Source of the DNA: Ferruginibacter sp. HRS2-29
GTDB taxonomy: Bacteria; Bacteroidota; Bacteroidia; Chitinophagales; Chitinophagaceae
Direction of reading: 5' to 3'
NCBI RefSeq assembly: GCF_024343615.1
Contig: NZ_RJUB01000143.1
Coordinates: forward strand, 1-64,000
DNA: 64,000 nucleotides
Below are positions 59,987-64,000 of this stretch, piece by piece. Under the pieces are notes generated by a model. It was not told the DNA's origin. It worked only from the letters and a program-made list of their open reading frames with translations, and did no database searches. Each line of letters opens with the position of its first letter. Position 1 is the first letter of the stretch. The translations under genes and the position numbers were made by a program.

Positions 59987-62974
59987 ATGAAAAAAACGAC
60001 AATTACCAAAATTGTAACTGTTGCTATGCTGTTTATCCTGGCCTCAGTATCAGCATTAGCGCAAAGAGTGGTTACCGGTAAGGTAACAAACTCCAAAGAT
60101 GGTTCCGCCGTAGCCGGTGTTACGGTTACAATAAAAGGAACTAAAAATTCCGTTCAGACAAATTCAGATGGTACTTACAGGATCGACGCTCCTGCCAATG
60201 CCCGCCTCGTGTTCTCTTCTGTGGGCTTTACTACGCAGGAATCTGCCGCGAACGACAATGGAAGTATCACCCTGGTGGAAGCCACTAACCGCCTCGAAGA
60301 CGTGGTAGTGGTAGCCTATGGCATCCGTAAGAAATCCGACCTTACAGGTTCGGTGACATCTGTTGGTGTAAAGGATTTCCAGAAAGGGAATATCAACTCT
60401 ACCGAGCAATTGCTCGTGGGTAAAGTTGCCGGTCTGGAAGTAACTACCGGCGGCGGTGCTGCTGGTGGTGGAAGCCGTATCCGTATTAGGGGTGGCGCAT
60501 CGCTCAATGCTTCCAATGATCCGTTGGTGGTGATCGATGGTGTCCCTGTAGAAGGAAATGGAATTTCCGGTGGCCCAAATATCCTGGGTACTATCAACCC
60601 GGACGATATTGAATCCATCAGTATTCTCAAAGATGCATCGGCCACAGCATTATACGGGTCGCGGGCATCCAATGGGGTACTTCTGGTAACCACAAAAAAA
60701 GGGCGCAGCGGCAAGATACTTTTCAACTTCAATACTAAATTATCGATTGGGCATATTGGCGATAAAGTAGATGTACTCACGGGCGACCAGATCCGTGCAG
60801 CCATTACTGCAGATGCGACAGCAACAGGCAACAATACTTATTTAAATAAATTAGGTACGGCCAATACCAACTGGCAGGACCTTATTTACCAGGATGCTTT
60901 TGGCGCCGACAATAACCTGAGCGCTTCAGGGGCATTCAAAGCAGGCAAGAACTCAATCCCTTTCCGGGCTTCTCTGGGTTATTTGAACCAGGAAGGAACT
61001 TTGAAAACAAACCAGTTCGACAGGGTCAGCACTTCTTTGAACCTGAATCCTAAATTTTTTGACGATCATCTGGCGGTAAATATCGCGGCTAAATATTCGC
61101 ATATTAAAAACGTATTCGCTGATGAGGGCGCTATCGGTAGTGCAGTAAACTTTGATCCTACTCAAGCACCGTACGATGCTGCCAATAAATATGGCGGTTA
61201 CTTTCAGTGGCTGAACGGAAGTGGTGTCCCGATCAATACTAACGGGCCATCCATCGCCCCCAACCCACTTGACCAACTTTACCTGCGGGATAACCAATCA
61301 AACGTGAATCGTTTTATCGGTAATGCCCAGCTTGATTATAAGCTCCATTTTCTGCCCGACCTGCATCTCTTATTAAATATGGGTATCGACAGGACAATTG
61401 GTAAAGGAACAGACCGTGTAGATTCAACTTCTGTTACAGCCTACCATACAAAAGGGCGTTATGGGCAGTACGAACAACGCAAAACAAATAAACTGTTTGA
61501 TGCATCCGTTTTATATGCCAAGGAAATAAGCAAAGATTTCAGGTTCGACCTCCTGGCGGGTTATACGTACCAGACATTCAGGACAGAAGACGTAGGCTTT
61601 TACGCATTTACGCCGCAGGGAGATACTATTCCTGGTACAAAACCGGCAGCTGAATTATTTCCAAACGAATTCCGTCTGGAGTCTTATCTCAGTCGTATCA
61701 ATGCAACTTTTTTCAACAAATACCTGCTGACCGCCTCTATCCGTCGTGATGCGAGCTCTAAATTTTCTCCCGAAAACCGTGTGGGTTATTTCCCTTCAGT
61801 AGCACTGGCATGGAAGCTGAAAGAGGATTTTTTCAGTAAAGTAAGGGTGATGAGCGACCTGAAGCTACGCCTTGGTTATGGTAAAACCGGTAACCAGGAT
61901 GGCATCGGTTACTATTCTTATCTCTCCCGTTACAACAGAAGTACCGAAACCGCTCAATACCAGTTTGGAAGTAATTTTTACAGCTTTCTCCGCCCATCTG
62001 CCTACGTGAGAGACCTGAAATGGGAAACTACCGAGACCTATAATGCAGGGCTGGATTTTGGTTTTCTTAATAATCGCATAACAGGTTCGGTTGATGTTTA
62101 TAAAAAGAAAACTTCCGATCTTTTAAGCACTGTGCCGATAGCACCTGGTGCTAATTTCGACATCTCTATTACTACTAACGTGGGGAATGTAGAAAATAAT
62201 GGTGTGGAATTTTCTATTAACACTAACCCGATCCGCAGTAAAGATTTTAACTGGGACCTCGGTTTCAATTTTACTTATAATAAATCCGAGATCACCAACC
62301 TGCTGAAAAACCCGGATCCTAATTTCAAGGGCATTACGGTAGGTGGAATTGCAGGTGCTACCGGCAACTCTATCAACAGGTTTGCCGTAGGATACAGCCC
62401 GTATGTTTTTTATGTTTTCAAACAAGTGTATGATGTAGCTGGAAAGCCAATTGAAGGTTTGTATGAAGATATCGACAGGAATGGCATAATAGATGAAAAT
62501 GATAAATATTATTACAAAAAACCTGCAGCGGATGTGTTGTTAGGATTCAATACCCAGCTGACCTATAAAAAATTCTCGCTTGGTATCGCAGGCCACGGTG
62601 CATTTGGAAACTATGTTTACAATAACCTGAATTCTAATAACGGAATACTTGCGAACGTTCGCGATCCGTTGGGAATTATCCGCAATGCAACTACCGATTT
62701 CCTGGAAACCAATTTCAAGCTTAGAAACGTATATTCAGATTATTATTTGGAGAACGCTTCATTCTTCCGGATAGACAATATCAACTTCGGTTATAATTTT
62801 GGACGTATTATCCGCAATAAAGCAAACCTGCGTTTATCGGCAAACATTCAAAACGTGCATACGTTCACAAAATATACCGGTTTGGATCCTGAAAACTCAA
62901 GTAATCTCGGTGTCGACAATGCCATTTATCCACGTCCAAGAATTTACACCATTGGTGCAAGTCTTGATTTTTAA
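59987..62974 (+). CDS. SusC/RagA-type TonB-dependent receptor
   Basis: An outer-membrane receptor that imports glycan oligomers with TonB energy. The 995-residue protein has a signal peptide ending at A-L-A-Q, a carboxypeptidase-D-like regulatory beta domain (G-K-V-T-N-S-K-D-G-S-A-V-A-G-V, about 30-110), a TonB box-like stretch (E-D-V-V-V-V-A-Y-G), a plug (R-I-R-I-R-G-G-A-S-L-N-A, about 115-230) and a 22-strand barrel ending in I-G-A-S-L-D-F. Two operator palindromes lie upstream. Its lipoprotein partner susD begins 18 bp after its stop. Substrate inferred to be starch or maltodextrin from the neighbours. Confidence 0.96.
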   Translation: MKKTTITKIVTVAMLFILASVSALAQRVVTGKVTNSKDGSAVAGVTVTIKGTKNSVQTNSDGTYRIDAPANARLVFSSVGFTTQESAANDNGSITLVEATNRLEDVVVVAYGIRKKSDLTGSVTSVGVKDFQKGNINSTEQLLVGKVAGLEVTTGGGAAGGGSRIRIRGGASLNASNDPLVVIDGVPVEGNGISGGPNILGTINPDDIESISILKDASATALYGSRASNGVLLVTTKKGRSGKILFNFNTKLSIGHIGDKVDVLTGDQIRAAITADATATGNNTYLNKLGTANTNWQDLIYQDAFGADNNLSASGAFKAGKNSIPFRASLGYLNQEGTLKTNQFDRVSTSLNLNPKFFDDHLAVNIAAKYSHIKNVFADEGAIGSAVNFDPTQAPYDAANKYGGYFQWLNGSGVPINTNGPSIAPNPLDQLYLRDNQSNVNRFIGNAQLDYKLHFLPDLHLLLNMGIDRTIGKGTDRVDSTSVTAYHTKGRYGQYEQRKTNKLFDASVLYAKEISKDFRFDLLAGYTYQTFRTEDVGFYAFTPQGDTIPGTKPAAELFPNEFRLESYLSRINATFFNKYLLTASIRRDASSKFSPENRVGYFPSVALAWKLKEDFFSKVRVMSDLKLRLGYGKTGNQDGIGYYSYLSRYNRSTETAQYQFGSNFYSFLRPSAYVRDLKWETTETYNAGLDFGFLNNRITGSVDVYKKKTSDLLSTVPIAPGANFDISITTNVGNVENNGVEFSINTNPIRSKDFNWDLGFNFTYNKSEITNLLKNPDPNFKGITVGGIAGATGNSINRFAVGYSPYVFYVFKQVYDVAGKPIEGLYEDIDRNGIIDENDKYYYKKPAADVLLGFNTQLTYKKFSLGIAGHGAFGNYVYNNLNSNNGILANVRDPLGIIRNATTDFLETNFKLRNVYSDYYLENASFFRIDNINFGYNFGRIIRNKANLRLSANIQNVHTFTKYTGLDPENSSNLGVDNAIYPRPRIYTIGASLDF

Positions 62975-62992
62975 CGTAAAAAAATAATTGTG

Positions 62993-64000
62993 ATGAAAAA
63001 TAACATCTTTAAAATAACTTCCACGCTCATGGCGGCAGCTATGCTGTTTACTTCGTGCGCAAAAAATCTGGATCTTTTTCCTGCAAATGATCTCACCGGC
63101 GAACAGGTTTACTCGACCCCGGCAGGATATAAAAGCATTCTGGCAAAAATTTATGGCACCCTGGCTATTTCCGGTAACCAGGGCCCCGCGGGAAGCCCCG
63201 ATATAGGCGGCGGGCTGGATGAAGGTTCACAGGTAGGTTTTATCAGGGCATTTTTTAATCTCCAGGAATTACCAACCGATGAGGCAGTAGTAGCCTGGGA
63301 TGACCAGACTATAAAGAATTTCCATAATCTTAACTGGAATAGTTCAGATCCATTCATACTCGGAATGTACGCTCGCCCTATCTATAACATTACATTGATC
63401 AATGAATATCTCAGGCAGGCTACAGATGAAAACCTTACCAAAAACAATATCACCGGTGCAGATGCCGAAGACATCAAAAAATCACGCGCCGAGGCGAGGT
63501 TCATGAGGGCATTCAATTACTGGGTAATGATCGACCTGTTTGGTAAATCAACCTTCATAACTGAAGCTGATGGAGTAGGAACATTCCTGCCAGGCGAAAA
63601 ATCAAGAGCCGAACTGTTCACTTATGTTGAATCAGAGTTGCTGGCCATTCAAAATGACCTTTCTCCTGTTAAAACTGCAGAATATGGTCGTGTAGACCAG
63701 GGTGCATGCTGGGGTTTGCTGGCAAGATTATACCTCAATGCAAAAGTTTACACAGGCGCAGACAAATACACCGAAGCGATTACTTTTTCCAAGAAAGTGA
63801 TCGGCGGCGGATACTCATTGAGTCCGCGTTATGCTACCCTGTTCATGGCCGATAATGACAAACAGAAAAACGAGTTTATTTTTACCGCAAACTGTGATGG
63901 TTTAAGAACACAAGGGTTTGGTAATACTTCCTTTTTCATCCATGCTCCGGCAGGTGGAGACAATGCAGATTATGGCGCTTCAGGTGGATGGGCCGGATAC
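62993..64000 (+). CDS. SusD/RagB-family glycan-binding lipoprotein (cut by window end)
   Basis: The frame starts at ATG 62993 and stays open to the window edge (336 codons). It has a lipoprotein signal with Cys22 in M-L-F-T-S-C-A-K, followed by N-L-D-L-F-P-A-N-D-L-T and A-E-A-R-F-M-R-A-F-N-Y-W-V-M-I-D-L-F-G, both typical of SusD. SusD caps the SusC barrel and binds the polymer at the cell surface. The remaining C-terminal part lies outside this window. It is co-transcribed with susC. Confidence 0.95.
   Translation, partial: MKNNIFKITSTLMAAAMLFTSCAKNLDLFPANDLTGEQVYSTPAGYKSILAKIYGTLAISGNQGPAGSPDIGGGLDEGSQVGFIRAFFNLQELPTDEAVVAWDDQTIKNFHNLNWNSSDPFILGMYARPIYNITLINEYLRQATDENLTKNNITGADAEDIKKSRAEARFMRAFNYWVMIDLFGKSTFITEADGVGTFLPGEKSRAELFTYVESELLAIQNDLSPVKTAEYGRVDQGACWGLLARLYLNAKVYTGADKYTEAITFSKKVIGGGYSLSPRYATLFMADNDKQKNEFIFTANCDGLRTQGFGNTSFFIHAPAGGDNADYGASGGWAGY

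Overview
The window is chromosomal DNA of a Bacteroidetes bacterium, most likely from the Chitinophagaceae/Sphingobacteriales side of the phylum. The support is direct: TAnnTTTG-type -7 promoter elements, SusC/SusD pairs, type IX secretion (T9SS) proteins and a T9SS sorting tail, a LytS/LytTR pair, a type II-C Cas9 with a 47-bp Bacteroidetes-type repeat, and the order rpsU-xerC-hpf-tRNAs-tuf-trnW-secE-nusG. No rRNA gene, transposase or prophage gene was seen.

Layout. 1-10.8 kb is the translation/transcription block on the minus strand: rpsU, xerC, hpf, tRNA-Thr/Tyr/Gly/Thr, tuf, tRNA-Trp, secE, nusG, then rplK-rplA-rplJ-rplL. The usual nusG-rplK junction is split by about 3.3 kb holding a 5'-truncated susD fragment and an LtaS-like membrane sulfatase. 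10.8-25.3 kb holds ribE, an acyltransferase whose start is overrun by a 7-bp tandem repeat, an HscA-type Hsp70, a large T9SS sortase (PorU2-like) with its PorV2-like partner, tyrS, cyanophycinase and a Tat-exported class V aminotransferase. 25.3-28.2 kb has cyanophycin synthetase and tRNA-Gln. 28.4-33.8 kb is a regulatory stretch: a LytS-type kinase and LytTR regulator divergent from a TlpA-like thiol-disulfide protein, then a methyltransferase and a GcvH-like protein divergent from a Crp/Fnr regulator. 33.9-40.1 kb is a tripartite RND efflux operon.

40.3-50.7 kb is a complete type II-C CRISPR-Cas locus: a tracrRNA on the minus strand, cas9 (1510 codons), cas1, cas2 and an array of 57 identical 47-bp repeats with 56 spacers of 29-30 nt, plus one more spacer-like segment and a decayed repeat at the far end. 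The anti-repeat shows that crRNAs are read from the minus strand, towards the cas genes. The decayed repeat at the cas-distal end suggests that new spacers enter next to cas2, so transcription runs from old to new spacers. Two distant spacers share 29 nt in a register shifted by one base.

50.8-64 kb is a starch/maltodextrin locus: a sugar MFS carrier, a SusA-like GH13 enzyme, a large secreted modular amylase with a T9SS tail, a NUDIX-type regulator, SusC and the start of SusD (cut by the window edge). A palindrome of the form TGTGTA-N5-TACACA occurs four times, ahead of the MFS gene, the amylase and (twice) susC. It is a strong candidate operator for the NUDIX regulator and would define a small local regulon. 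The secreted amylase would be exported by the kind of T9SS machinery represented by PorU2/PorV2.

A further theme is that many intergenic gaps carry their own short degenerate repeat with an inverted counterpart tens of bases away (GTTCAA-like, ATGTATGATC-like, TAATTATTAAT-like, ACGAATT-like), including one perfect 54-bp palindrome.
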